From Eudorina sp. 2006-703-Eu-15 (lineage: Eukaryota > Chlorophyta > Chlorophyceae > Chlamydomonadales > Volvocaceae), in assembly GCA_003117195.1 (NCBI GenBank), contig BDSI01000136.1, positions 124,001 through 188,000 of the forward strand: 64,000 nt of DNA, in the 5' to 3' direction. The notes below the pieces were generated by a model. That model saw only the letters and a list, made by a program, of their open reading frames with translations. It ran no database searches and was not told the origin of the DNA. Below are positions 24,101-36,063 of this stretch, one piece after another. Numbering within the stretch: position 1 is the stretch's first letter; every line of letters begins with the position of its first letter. The translations under genes were made by a program, and so were the position numbers.

Positions 24101-27100
24101 ATGCCATCCTTTGCGGAGGTTTCGCCCTGCGACAGTCATCCTCTGGTCGCAACCCAGCTGCCGTCATGGTACCCGCACCACAAAGATCACGCTCTTAAGA
24201 GCATAATTATTCCGCTGCCGCCAGGCTTTCTGAATTACCTCCAGGAAGACGGCGTCTTCCTCCCGGATGGCTCGGCGGCGGTGAGCGCGGGCACTGCCAG
24301 GGAGAACCCTGACAATCTCGTAGGACAGACGCGCCTAACACAACTCACCCTGCCAGGCGTCTGCTCTATGAAACCTATGACCCTTGCCGCTCGCGCGCCG
24401 CACGCTGCCAGGTTCCCCCGCTGGCGGAGCTGGACGCGGCGCTGCTGACGGACGGGGACTACCGCCGCGACGACTGGGGCACCGCCCCCGGCGGCCGCGG
24501 CACCGCAGTCCTCCCACAGCCCAGCCCCAGCGGACCCCTCCACAGCGGCCGAGACGGGTTGTTGAGCGGCAGCCCGCAAAGCTCCGAACAGGATGACACG
24601 CAGCAGGTGCCCCCGGGTCGCCACCACGTCGGGGGCGGCATGCATGGCGGCGGCGGCGGCGGCGGCGACAGTGACAGCGGCAGCGACAGTGACAGCGGCA
24701 GTGAGGCCCTCTCGCGGGATATGGACTGGACGGCTCGCTTCCCGCAGCTTCGCGCCTCCCTGGACTCGGCCATCAGCTCCCTGGGCGGCCGGGTGGTGCC
24801 CAAGCTCAATTGGTCGTGTCCCACCGACGCCGTGTGGATGAACGCCAACGGGACCCTCACGTGTCGTAACGCGGAGCAGGTGGGGGCAGGGAGGGGGCAG
24901 GGAGGGGCCAGGGAGGGGGCGGGGAGGGGGCAGGGAGGGGGCCAGGGGTTCGGGGTGGAGGGTGCTTGTGTCTGTGTGACTTTGTGACACTCGTCGGTGT
25001 CGTGAGCAGAGGAGCGTGTGTGTATATGTGTTTGCCCCGAAGCGCCGATGCCGTCCCACCCACCCGTCACCCTTCCCACCCCACCACCCCGGCAGGTGGT
25101 GCTGCTCCTCAAGAGCTCCGACCGGGTGGCGCATGACGTGGCGCTGCTGACGGCGGTAGCGGAGGCCGGGGCCGGGACCGGCGGCCGTACGGCAGTGGAG
25201 GACGCATCCCAGCTGCGCCCCGCCGCCGCCGCCTCAGCCGCTGACCAGCAGGGACCGGCCCCTCAGGATCCCCAGACGTCGCTGGTCACCCAGCAGCAGC
25301 AGCAGCAGCAACAGCAGCAACAGACGTCCGCGTCAGCTTGTTGGCCGGGGGGCAGCCCTGGAGCGCTTGACAGCCGGGGGGAGGCGGAGGCCTCCTGCCA
25401 CGGGGAGCAGGCCGGGGCTGCCCGGGGCGGGCGGGATGAGGCCTCCGGGCCTTCCGACGGGAGAGGCGGCGGCGGAGGAAGCCGATGCGAGGGCGAAGGG
25501 GACTCCGCCGACAACGAAGTCGCGGGCCCAGGGCCCGGCTCCAGCGGGTCCGGCGGCTCAGTGGGCGCTGGGCTGCTGCGACCGGTGCTGGTCCTCAAGA
25601 AGTGGTGCAACCTGCGGCCGGAGAGGGAGTTCAGGTGCGCGGCTGCCCGCCGGTTGCTGGGGGCTGGGGGCTGGGCCGGCGACGATGGCTAGGGCTGTGG
25701 GGCCCACCCCACCCCACCCCGGGCCCATCAGGGTGTGGCGCACCCCACAGGAGTTACGACAGCCGCCCGCTGCACTGCAGACCACCCGGGCGGATGGCAC
25801 CCGGGCCCGGGACCGCCAATACATGTAGCCGACGGCGCCGCAGGGGTTCAGCGGGTGCGGTGTACCCGCTGGTCGGAGGCTGAGGCCGGGGGCCCCCGCT
25901 TCCGCGGCAGACGGAGGAGGGAGGAGGCCCGGGGGGGGGGGGCGCTCAGGCGCTGTGGGCGGTTGCCGGGTCTGTGGGCGGGGCCGGGGGATGGTGGTGG
26001 CAGCTGGTAGGGTGGACCCGTCGCTCTGCCGCGTGTGGATAAGAGACGCGCCTGAACCAAACCAAGCACCAGTATATTTACCATATTAACCTGCAAAGTG
26101 GGCGCCTGCCGCGTGTGGGAGATGGCCGCGGGCGCGGTCGTGCCGCTGCCTCGTCCCTGTGGCGTGAGGCGTGAGGCGCTTCGAGTGCGCGGGGAGCCTA
26201 CGCTTCAGGCCTCCATCTCACCTCCCCGTCCAAGGCACCGTACCCCAAACCTTGCTGTTATTGTTGTTGTTGTTGTTCTTGCTGTTGTTTTTAATTGCTG
26301 TTGTTCTTGCTGTTGCTGCTGTTGGTGGTGGTGCTCAGGTGCTTCGTGAGGGGCGGGGCGCTGGTGGCGGCCAGCCAGCGGGACGTGAGCCAGGCCTTCC
26401 CGGCGCTGACACCCGGAGCGGTGGCGGAGGTGAAGCAGCGGCTTTGGCGCTTCTGGCAGGACAAGATGCGGGGCAGCAGCCTGCCGCTCAGGGACTGTGA
26501 GTGCGGGCCGGGCGGGCGGGCGGGCGGGCGGGGTGAGTGCGAGGAGCACGTCGGTCGGGCCAGCCAACCCGGGTGACCGGGCGCGCTGCCGGGCTCCACG
26601 GCTGGACGCTGGAGGTGCTGTGGCCCGTGCACGCGGCCAGCTGTGGCTGAGAGCGGGGCTACATACCCCGCCTCTATGCCCCGCCTCCATGCCCCGCCTC
26701 GTATCGTACTGCTGCGGAGCGTGCAACGCCATCATACGGTACCCCTTTCTGTGCGTGTCCGGAACCCAATCCAAACCGCGCATCCCCGGGCAATGCAACC
26801 GTTCCCGCGCGTTTCCATCCCGCGCGTTTCCATCCCTTGCCCGTCCCTTTCCTTCCCTCCCCCACCGCCGCGGCCACGACCCCGGCCCCGCCGTCTCCCC
26901 CAGTCGCCTTCGATGTCTACGTCCCCTCCGAAACCACATCCGGGGTGCGCCTGGTGGATGTGAACCCCCTGACGGACACCACCTCCCCGGGGCTGTACGA
27001 CTGGGCCGAGCTGGGCTTTGCACCCGCCGCGATCCCGCCCGCGGAGGCGCTGCTGGAGCGCCTGCTCCTGCGGTCCCGGGGGCACCAGGGGGGCGTGCTG

Positions 27101-28007
27101 GCGGCGGCTGCGGAGGAGGCGACGGGCACCGCGGGGCGGTGTGGCGACGGGGACTCCTGGATGGATGAGGCGGTGGGGCTGTCCGCGCTGCCGCTTCCGT
27201 CGGGTGCCCAGGAGCTGCAGGTGGGCGACGGCGGGGCCGTGTGTGTGGGGCTATGTGACAAATTGATTACCCATTAAGTAACATGCCCGATGCAGCCGTT
27301 CGTGTGTATCAGATAACTGAGCCGCGAGCCGTTCTTGTGTGTATGATTGTTTTGCTGGCTGGCCCTGTCTGGTCCAGGTGCGCATCGTGGAGGGGCCCTC
27401 TCAGGGGCCGACGGGGGGCGCCGCGGCGGGGATGCGCGGCGCTGAGGCGGCGGCCGGTGGGCTGGCGGGGCTGGTGGGGCCCATGCTGCTGGGCTCACGG
27501 GCTGCGCTGGCGATGCCGTACGACATGTTGGGCATCGCCGACTCGGTTGACAAGATGATTGAGGTGATGCAGCGCCAAGAGCAGCGCAGGCGGCTTGAGC
27601 GCGACCAGGGCTCCGACGACCAAGAGGATGAGGAAGAAGAAGAGGAAGAGGAAGACAAGGAGGAAGGCGAAGAGGAGGGCCCATGTATCGATGAGGCACA
27701 TGGGGGAGGAGGTGGGCAGATGGTCCCGAACCGGCGGCTGCCGTACGTCGGGCGTCGCGGTGCGGCGGCGGGGCCGCCTGCGGCCCGGGGTCCCGAGGTC
27801 GGGGTCCAAGGGAGGGAGCCGGGGCCCGAGGGCCCTTCCGCAGCGGAGCTGGCGGCGGTGTTTGGCAGCCCCCCCACGGGGCCGGAGGGAGGTGACGACC
27901 TGGGGTCGCTGGCCGGGCTCCAGGGGGGCTGGGGGGACCTGCAGGCCCAGGCAGCCGACGTGATGGCCATTCTGGGGGACCCAGACCGACAGGAGGAGGG
28001 CGTCTGA
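24101..28007 (+). CDS. CDC123: CDC123 (D123), eIF2 assembly chaperone
   Basis: Six exons: 24101-24280, 24412-24879, 25096-25634, 26339-26496, 26904-27220, 27378-28007; phases agree, about 763 aa. CDC123 is an ATP-grasp-like cytosolic protein that binds eIF2 gamma and promotes eIF2 assembly. Diagnostic segments appear in order: SWYPHHKDHALKSIIIPLP and FLPDG in exon 1; WTARFPQL and SSLGGRVVPKLNWSCPTDA in exon 2; VVLLLKSSDRV and LKKWCNLRPEREFRC across exons 3-4; FVRGGALVAASQRD; FAFDVYV and VRLVDVNPLTDTTSPGLYDW in exon 5. The animal protein is about 340 aa. The excess comes from a Gly/Ser/Asp-rich insertion in exon 2, a polyGln/Gly/Glu insertion in exon 3 (polyQ at 25291-25323) and a last exon with MPYDMLGIADSVDKMIEVMQ, a 30-residue acidic run and a Gly/Pro tail. 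Start ATG matches the family N-terminus. Confidence 0.92.
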
Positions 28008-28085
28008 GGGGGCAGGGTGGCGGCTGACGTGGGGCGGGCAGCCGTGTGGAGGTTTGGAGCGCGGGCGTCCGATGCGTAACGGGGG

Positions 28086-28090
28086 TGTAA
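28086..28090 (+). terminator. Poly(A) signal of CDC123
   Basis: TGTAA 79 nt downstream of the CDC123 stop (28005-28007), the expected spacing for this lineage. Confidence 0.6.
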
Positions 28091-30746
28091 GCGTGCAACA
28101 GCGCCGAATGGATCGGAGCTTCGCAGGACATGGGGCACATGGATGCGGATGCCCAGCTCACGGATGTGCACGTGAGCCCACGTGTGCCCTCGAGGCGGTG
28201 TGCCCTTTTGGTCGCCGGTGCAGTCCGTGCGCTGGCAGGGGAGCGGAGCGGGCACGGCAGGCACGATGGGGTCGCTCAGCTGCCATTCACACTTTCTTAT
28301 GGCCGCTAAACCCGGAGGGTTTCTTGCTGTGAGGTGCCGCGGCTGTCTGTCGGGGGATACCGTACGGCAGTGTACCTCTGGAGGGCCACCGGGCGCTGCT
28401 GAGATCCGGTGTGAGGTGCGGGCGGCCTCCTGCGGCTCTCATGGCCCTCCTTCCCGGCTCCGCGGCCTTGCCCGGTCGCTCAAGACGGTGGCCGTGCGGA
28501 TGCAGGGATGATAGCGGCGGCGGGGCGGGGCGGGGCGGGGCCTATGCTTAGCGAAGAAGCCCGGCGGTGTGTACCGGTATGTGTCTGTGTGTGTAAAAGA
28601 GAACTGAGCCGCGAGAAGCGAAGTCCAGCGTGTCAGGTGATGTAGGCGAAGGAAGTAAATGACACCCGAAATACCCTTAACTCGAAACCCGAATTACCGA
28701 TAACCCAGATGGAAGTGAATGGTGACGGCGACGTAGAGGATAGTCGCAGACCAGCCGCATCCGCACCGGTATGTGTGTGTATGTGTGTGTAAAACCTCGC
28801 ACTGGCGATTTACATCTTTTTCAAGCGTTCGGCTTGTCCTCGCACGCCCGGAGCTCTGGCCGGCCGGACGGCCGCTGTCCATTCCATCCGCCTCAGCGGC
28901 CATCTCCCCAAGGGGTGCCGCCACACAGGTCCAACCCTACTCCGGCCAGGGGCAGCCACCATAGCCGACCTGCTTCCCCCCGGCACCTGCTTCCCTCCGA
29001 CCCCCTTGCCGCCGCTGGCACGCATCTGCAACCCATCACAGGCAGTACCAATCACAACGCGCCGTACCAATCAGGCCCTGCTGTGCATATCTGTACGAAT
29101 CGTTCAGGTCTCAGATCAACCTTCTGTGTCCCAGTCCCCAGGGGCCTTATATACATGCCTTATGTACGGATAACCTCCCGTCGGTTGGAGGCCGGACGTC
29201 GGCCGCGCTGATGCAACGCCGCAGTCGTCGTACGGCACACACACACCCCGCGTATGCGGGCCTGGGCGGTTCTGGGTGGGCTTCTCATTAATCACACACA
29301 CACATACACCGACCGCAACGAGCCCCCCCGGGAGCGTTGATAATAAACAAATAAACACGCGAGCACGTGATTGAGGCACGGCTATAATCCAAATATAATT
29401 GGATATGTTACCATTCTTCCGCGGTACAACCCCTGTGCCCGGCCGTCCCGCTGCCCGCATCCGCCCGCACCGCCCTCCCCACCGTCGCGTAATCAATGCG
29501 ATGAATCGGTACAACAAAGCCACGTGCTGATACCCGCCCCCGTATTCCAACCACCATTGCCTATGTATACCAGGGCCCAGAACGAAAAAGAAACCGTGCG
29601 GTTGGTTGGTGTGTCCAACAACTTGCAGCCCCCACAACACCACCTGCAGCCCCGCGGCGGCCGACACCAGCGACCCCCCTTCAGGCGCTCGCTGTCTCAC
29701 TGCAGGTTAGGGTTTAATCATCCCATCATCCCATGTATTAATCTTGAAAGCTTATGAAGGGCACGATGGCCTCCGGACCGCCACCGCCACCGCCACCGCC
29801 TGCTGACTGCCGACCTGCCATCACAACCTCCTGCGCCGTGAGAGACGCAGAGCCCAGAGCCCTCCACGATGAGGCACGAGGCAGCCCAGAGCCCACCATA
29901 CAAAAGAGTTCACGCGGAACACGTCTTCTTGAGGGTTGCCGTACAAATGGACACCTTGTCGCACGCCGGTGCGGACCCATCCACCCCGACAGGGGAACCC
30001 CAACCTGCACTGCTGCACACCACCACCCTCAGACGGTTGGTCTGCTCACACACTAGTTCAGACACATAGACACACATACCCACACACGGGGCGGGTTTCT
30101 CACTGAACACACACATGTGTAGGTTAGATACCGCTTGTCCACTGTTGTCCGCTACAGGGGTATCCTGACAGAGAGAGAGAGAGAGGAAGCGGAGCGCCGT
30201 CAGCCGCACTGGACCGTGCGAACGACTATGCCCCTAACACGGCCGTCAAGTCACGCGCGCGCACACACACACACAAGTACATGGCGGGGCGGGCTCCTCA
30301 TTAAACAAACATACATGGCACCGACGAAAATGGCCGACGAGCGAAGAATTTCACGATGAACGTTTCATCAGGGACTAGGGACCCCCCGGGGGTCATCGAT
30401 AAAACAGTGACTGCTGCGTCATTCATTGGAGGCGCCATGCCGGGGGGTTCGCACGCCAAGGAAAACTCCCCGGCCGGTGTGGTGGTGGTGGTGGTGGGGG
30501 GGTGCGGCAGGTTCCCGGCGGATGGGAGGGGCCCTCGCCGGGCGCGCCGGGCGGCCCCCGGCTGCTCACAACCTCAGTGAACTCGGACTGGTTGGCGGGG
30601 CTGCCAAGCAGCAGCGACTGCTGCTGCTGCTAAAAAGTCCTATAACTGCAGCGTCCCACCCAGCGCCCACGGGTTGGCCACCATCTGTTCCTCGAGGCGG
30701 CACCCTCCCGCCCTCCGCCGCCCGCCTTTCCAAACCCCCGCCTCGC
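28091..30746. other. Convergent intergenic region rich in CA repeats
   Basis: Lies between the 3' ends of CDC123 and the first pherophorin. No gene is supported. It contains GGGGC runs near 28520, two CACCGGTATGTGT-type GT-rich stretches (28570-28600, 28765-28795), the CTCATTAA repeat copies at 29230-29310, 30060-30120 and 30250-30315, and a GAGA run near 30171-30184. Confidence 0.55.
29230..29310. repeat. Dispersed CA-rich repeat (CTCATTAA family)
   Basis: Shares GGGCGGTTCTGGGTGGGCTT and the following CTCATTAA with the copy at 14560-14597, in the same orientation with CA-rich flanks on both sides. More diverged copies occur near 30088-30120 and 30284-30312. Confidence 0.65.
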
Positions 30747-33407
30747 TCAGAACAACGTAACGGGGAATGTTGGGCAGCAGTGCTTGCTTTCGTCGAACAG
30801 ACTGATCCTGTAGGGGGGGATGGGCGACGACACCCAGGCGGCTTACACACCGACAGCGGCCGCCCTATCAAGACATGACAGGAGCCTATCAGACGCAGCA
30901 GCAGCGACAGCACTTTCGACCTCCACGTACCGTGTGCGTCCCACCGGACAGGACCTCCCCTTGGATCCCCTATCCGCAAATGGGGAGTAGTCCCCTACCC
31001 TCACTCCCACCCACTCGTGTCTGGGCTGTTTTTCCATTAAACCCGCCCGCACCCAAGGTGAGGTGCACCCACCAGCACGTGTTGGACCCGTAGGAGCAGA
31101 ACTTGTTCAGGTCCGTGCTCTTATCCAGCTCCAGACAGATCTTGCCGCCGTCCGCCTGCTTGCGCGACCAGTAGAGGGACGACACCTTGATGGTGCTGTC
31201 GCCCTTGGCGCCCCAGGAGGGCTTGATGAACTTCATGGAGGGGGCGCCCGCGGGCTGCAGCCCCACGGCCACCAGACTGGACCGCCGGAAGTAGCTGCCC
31301 ATGATCTCCGCCTTGTACAGGGTCGTGGTCTTGGCGCATGGGTTCTGCGATAACACCAACCGACGTGCGGGGAATGGGGTTGAATTAAAGATTAAGGAAA
31401 CGGGGTGGGTGGCCGGGACGGGGGGTGCGGTGGGATGGCATGGTTCAGCACGCACATGTGGAGTGTACGGCAGGGCCGCTTACTTGGTGTGGCGCAGCTA
31501 TGTGCAAACCATAGCCAACCCACGGCGCACCCGACTGGAAACCCGGACCCCCCCTGCTTGGAGCGTGTGGAGACAAGGCGCCCCGGCTTAGCTGGGCTGA
31601 AGAGCCCCGCCGTACGGTACAAGGACCGATTCCGCAAACATTATAGCCATGGCGCATTGGTTGGGACTCAGCACCGGACTAGCTTCTTCGCGCCGACAGG
31701 GGCGCGGCCTTCGTGTTGTTGCTGGTCGCGCCCCGGGTGCTGCAAGGACTAAGGGGTTGGACAGCGGGCCGCGAGGCGCAGGACCCGCTCAGGTTGGGCT
31801 TCTGCCCAATCCCTGGTTGGGGCTCAGCTGTCGCTACCTTGACCAGCGTCAGGCACAGTCAGATATGTAACGATGCACACACAACCCAGATGCCAGCTAC
31901 ACTACATCACAGCGCACTGCTTGTGCTCAAGGCCATTCCGCATGGTTAGGCCTCAGCCCGCGCCGGTCTGTGCGCTGCCACGTGGCTCAGACCGACATGC
32001 GATATGGGACGCGACCTTATCCAGAGCGGCACAGGTAGGCAGTCAGGCAGTCAGGCAGGTGCTCACATCTGGCGCGGAGGGGCCCACCCGGGCGATCGTG
32101 AAGCAGAAGAGCGTGGTGTTGGGTTTGCGGCCCGGGGCTTGCTCCAGGAAGGGAATGGTGGCGAAGGGTGTGGAAGCGCGCCGGGTGGTGCACCTGGGCA
32201 CATCGCAGGGTCACACAGTCACACATCCGAGGGTTACAAAAGGGATGGGGGACGGACGGTACAGGGATTGTGGCCAAGCACTGTGGGGGCGCTGAATGGG
32301 GTGTCGGTGCAGTAACAGCGAACTAAATGCGCCCCAGGGAGGGGAGGTAGGTTTCGGCACTTGGCCAGAGCTTGGGCGGAGATCAGCTTCATGCAATTCG
32401 GGGGCACCGGCATCCGCCTGCCGGTCTGAGGCGTCGCCTGCCCACCTCGCCCGTCGCGGTCCACAGCCGCTGCAATCCCGATCGGGTCCACCGTCCGTCT
32501 CACAACCGATCAAGCATGGTGTCGCCGCTCCAGCCCCTGTCTCCCGTTCCCCGACCCGTCACACCATCACCGCTCCGGGCCCTGTCTCCCCCTCCCCGAC
32601 CCCCGACCCTGCCGCCTCACTGGCACTTGGGGAAGTCCGGGTAATCGAGGTCGCAGGGCTGCAGGTAACGGGTCTCCAAGCAGCTGGGCGGCAGCGCGGG
32701 CGGTGCGCCGCCGTCGCCGCCCACAAACACCCCGAACTGGTACCCGTAGGCACGGAGGTACGGCGGACAGGCGGAACCGGCCAGCAGCACCGCCCAGAAC
32801 GGGGCCTGCAGCTCCACCCAGGGCTGCAGTGCGGCGCCCTCTTGGAACGAGCGGAAGCTGACGCAGACCTTGACCAGGTTGGGCTCACAGGACGCGGCCG
32901 GCGGGCTGCGGTCGGCGGCGGCGTCCTCTAGCACCTGGGCCCCGGCCACGGCCGCCTGGGCAAGGATGTCGGAGCGCACCTGCGCCGCGACGTCCTGACA
33001 CTGCTCATCCGAGATGGTGAGGGTGAACAGCGGCGACACAGGGATGAGGGCCAGGTAGACGCAGGCTGTGCTGGGCGTGGCCTCGGCCGCCTGGTCCGGC
33101 GGCGGCGGCAGCGGAGGGTTGTTCAGCCCTGCGGCACAAGCAGCTCTGCAGGTACGGAGGGAGGACGCCAGGTCATGAGTCATGAGTGGTTGCCTTGAAG
33201 CGTAAGTTGGGCGTGGATGTACCAGCCGCCACCAGCCAGACAGAGAGGGCCTGCCATGTGGGTAGTGAGCTGCAGGATCAACAGCTGTTGTCCTTGCATT
33301 TCCCGCAGTAGTGCCCATCGGCGTCTCGATACAGGATCAGCAAGTGCGTACATGGATGAAAGCAGGCAATAAGGAAGGAGCGGCATTCGGAGGCAGGAAA
33401 ACAGCAT
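30747..33407 (-). CDS. Pherophorin-like secreted glycoprotein, compact form
   Basis: Five exons: 33352-33407, 32621-33145, 32067-32193, 31073-31344, 30747-30807; phases agree, about 346 aa. Residues 1-22 (MLFSCLRMPLLPYCLLSS then IAACA) form a plausible signal peptide. The mature protein starts with a very short proline stub (NNPPLPPPPDQ) and then the pherophorin C-terminal region: STACVYLALIP, VKVCVSFRSFQEGAALQ, FPKCQC, NTTLFCFTIA, NPCAKTTTLYKAEI, YWSRKQADGGKICLEL, SNTCW and the terminal FDESKHCCP. Cysteines are in family positions. Full-length pherophorins also have an N-terminal pherophorin domain and a long Hyp-rich rod, both absent here. Expected role: extracellular-matrix structural protein. 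First gene of a same-strand group of four. The 56-nt signal exon is inferred from phase and could be replaced by a more distant exon. Confidence 0.75.
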
Positions 33408-34575
33408 TTCACAACTGCTGATGTCTGTTTTTGTGACCGGTCATGTCGCATGCCAGGAACACTGCTCCCATAACATAAACCGGTCCCAGTGTATTTTTGT
33501 GGCGAGTCTTACGTGTGAAGAAAAGCAAACAAGAGCAGCACCCGCGAAATGGCCTCCATTTCGCGGTTCCTCGTAGTTCAAACGCAGGAGCGAAGCCGTA
33601 AAATGAATTCGTCAAGCTCGTTCGGTACCCAGTCCCATCAATAAGTTATCGGCACCCGTCAACTGTCTTCAAAGCATGTGTACATGCCCAAGCGGGAATG
33701 GGTTTAAGACAAATTTCGTGACGATGAATTTTAGTCGGAGATCTTTCACTGGGGACCAACTGCTGATCCCCTAATTTGGTTCTCAGTGTGAACCAAAGAA
33801 GGTTAAGCCTGCCAAGCTTGCCAGCGCCGTATTTCTGAAAATGAGCAGTACAGCGGTACCCAATTGCGACAGAGTGCGACAGCGCACCGGCCTTTCAAAA
33901 ATAAGTTGCGGCTATTAGCCTTGCTGCACCCACGACTCTCATGTGAAAGGTATAAAATTTAAAGCAAAATGTTTACGTTGCTACCCGGAACACGTCGCTA
34001 ATATTAGCGCAATTCAACTAACGAGACGCCGGCCGCGCGGGCAAGAACTGATGTGCATGCTAGGTAAAACCAGGGTAGATTTAAAATCCATTATTCTGGA
34101 ACTGTAAAATTGCGGCTCCACGATACGCAGTTCTGGATACGTCTGGGCTGCCACGATGTTCATAAGCAACGGTCTGTAGCGTATATGCATACTCATGCGC
34201 ACCGTTCGACACGCGAACGCCATAGGAAATATATATCGGTGACGATGCGCGGTCTTCATTACGCGGAACCGTGCCTGGCAGCGAATGTCGCTGAACGATA
34301 AAGCGGCAGAGGGCAGCGGACATCACTGCAAACCGATCTAGTCAGTATAGTATGAGAAATGAATATCAGTTGGCGCGGTAACCGCGGTTGCAGATGTTGT
34401 AAATGAAGCAGCTGGTAAGCACATGTTGCGTCAGACATCCATGGTGCCGTACGATGTACCACAAGTTCCCTTTGGCTGTCACTGTCGGTCGACTGTGCGG
34501 TGCTCACCGAGCCATGTGTCGACTGTGCGGTGCTCACCGAGCCATGTGTCGACTGTGCGGTGCTCACCGATCGGT
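33408..34575. other. AT-rich intergenic region
   Basis: No coding potential recognised. It contains a perfect 11-bp hairpin at 33542-33566 and a 30-nt tandem repeat at 34488-34570, and should hold the promoter of the compact pherophorin at its left end. Confidence 0.5.
34488..34570. repeat. 30-nt tandem repeat, 2.7 copies
   Basis: Unit begins GTCGACTGTGCGGTGCTCAC and repeats exactly every 30 nt (34488, 34518, 34548). Confidence 0.9.
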
Positions 34576-34619
34576 GCTCTTAGGAAGCCCTGTACTTTCG
34601 AACCCGGACCAGCCGCGGA

Positions 34620-35463
34620 TCAAGTGCGCCGCGATACCGCCGCCTCCCTTCCCTAACGAGAAAGCGCGGGCGTGAACGGCTCTGAAAAGACGCGAGTTTC
34701 TCGTTGATGAAATCCTCAACAGCAGCATTGCAGCTATCGCGTGCAGCGCTCCAGGCCTCCTCCCAGTCCACTGCGCAGCCCTGCTCCAGCAGCCAGGACA
34801 GGAACTCCACGCTGCAGCCTTCGCTTACACCATGGCTGGCTGAGGAGCAGGTGTTCCCTCCTGCCCCAGCCAGCACACACCCTTCCGCTGCAGGCACTGC
34901 ACAACCGCATGTCCTGGTTGGCGATGGCGATCTCGTAGCACTTACTGTCATCCTGTTGCAAAAAGGGACCGAATGGGAACACGAATGAATGAATGCTGCT
35001 GACATCTGCATTTTGACGCGACCCACACCTCTGATCCACACACGAACCTTGCAGGCATCCTGTATGGCATGCTTCCGGCGATCTACACTAGGGCAACGAA
35101 CACATGGGGCTGAACACTATTTGTGGAGCCTGTCCGGTGCGCCATGGTGGTGCAGTTTCGTTTATGCAGTGTACGGTGCGGAAGCTTCAGCTGTCACCGA
35201 TGACCCGCGGGGTCTGCTGTAACATCCTTGGTAATAATGGACTACTGAGACTCACTAACTCTGTTCTGGTCCACAATCCACTCGATGAGGGCAACGTTGC
35301 CCGACCTCGCAGCCTCCCATGTGCCGCCTTGTGCGTGCAGCCACTGCAGAACCGACAGGTTGCCAGTCTCAGCCGCAATGTAAACCAGGTCCGGGCAATA
35401 CCACTTCAGAGCATCCCGCAGATACTCCGCAGCCTCCGCCGCTGGCCTCAGATGAACGCGATG
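34620..35463 (-). pseudogene. Ankyrin-repeat-like gene remnant
   Basis: Two blocks on the - strand read like ankyrin repeats of the type common in volvocine genomes. Block 35260-35463 gives LVYIAAETGNLSVLQWLHAQ and SGNVALIEWIVDQN; it has an upstream in-frame stop and ends at a possible donor. Block 34620-34990 gives YEIAIANQDM, then, after an apparent frame change, VEFLSWLLEQGCAVDWEEAW and AVEDFINEKL. A copy of the dispersed GTTACAGC module (about 35110-35240) lies between the blocks. No start exon is found. I read it as a broken fragment, but a poorly expressed small gene cannot be excluded. Confidence 0.4.
35110..35245 (-). repeat. Dispersed GTTACAGCGGACCCCGCG module
   Basis: Read on the - strand, it starts AAGGATGTTACAGCAGACCC and continues through GGGTCATCGGTGACAGC, GAAGCTTCC, TACACTGCATAAACGAAACT and CACCATGGCGCACCGGACAG. 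The same order of blocks is found at 56055-56180 on the + strand. Confidence 0.8.
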
Positions 35464-36063
35464 CTATACGTCACGCCGCCCGTAGTTTTCATGTCCAGTT
35501 TTGGTCATGTAGGGAGGGAATCTGTTTTAATCGAGCAGCGACCCTTGAATGAGGTTCTGATGCATCTGTTTGGGGTCATGTGTTTGTGCTAAAGATAGAA
35601 GCGGGCATCATTCTTGGGTTCGCGCCGCGCTTATTGACCGCAATTTGTCCCTTCTTGCTGTTTGTGTACATCGGCCCATTGGAACAAACATCCCACCTGG
35701 GCACATGCAAGGGGACCACAAGCGTGAAGAAGAAGGGCCAAGAGTGACATCAGGGACATCGTCGCATAGGGGTTGAGCCTCGAGGAGTTGATGTTACTTG
35801 TTACATTTGGAGTCCCCGGCAACACGCGCACAGCCCCGACCTCCAGCTCACACTGAGCCGCAGAACGACCTATGGGTGTACATATGCGTCTCCGTCGTCA
35901 TGGTCAGCACGCTGTTCAGACGAGGGACGGCCTTCGAATTATATTCTGGGTAGATCTCTGAAGACATTTGCGTTGCAGTGGGAACACAGCTTGAGCGACG
36001 CGTGTCTCCTTCATGTTTACGATATTGATGCACAATATTGATGTACAATAATCGTACCTTGAT

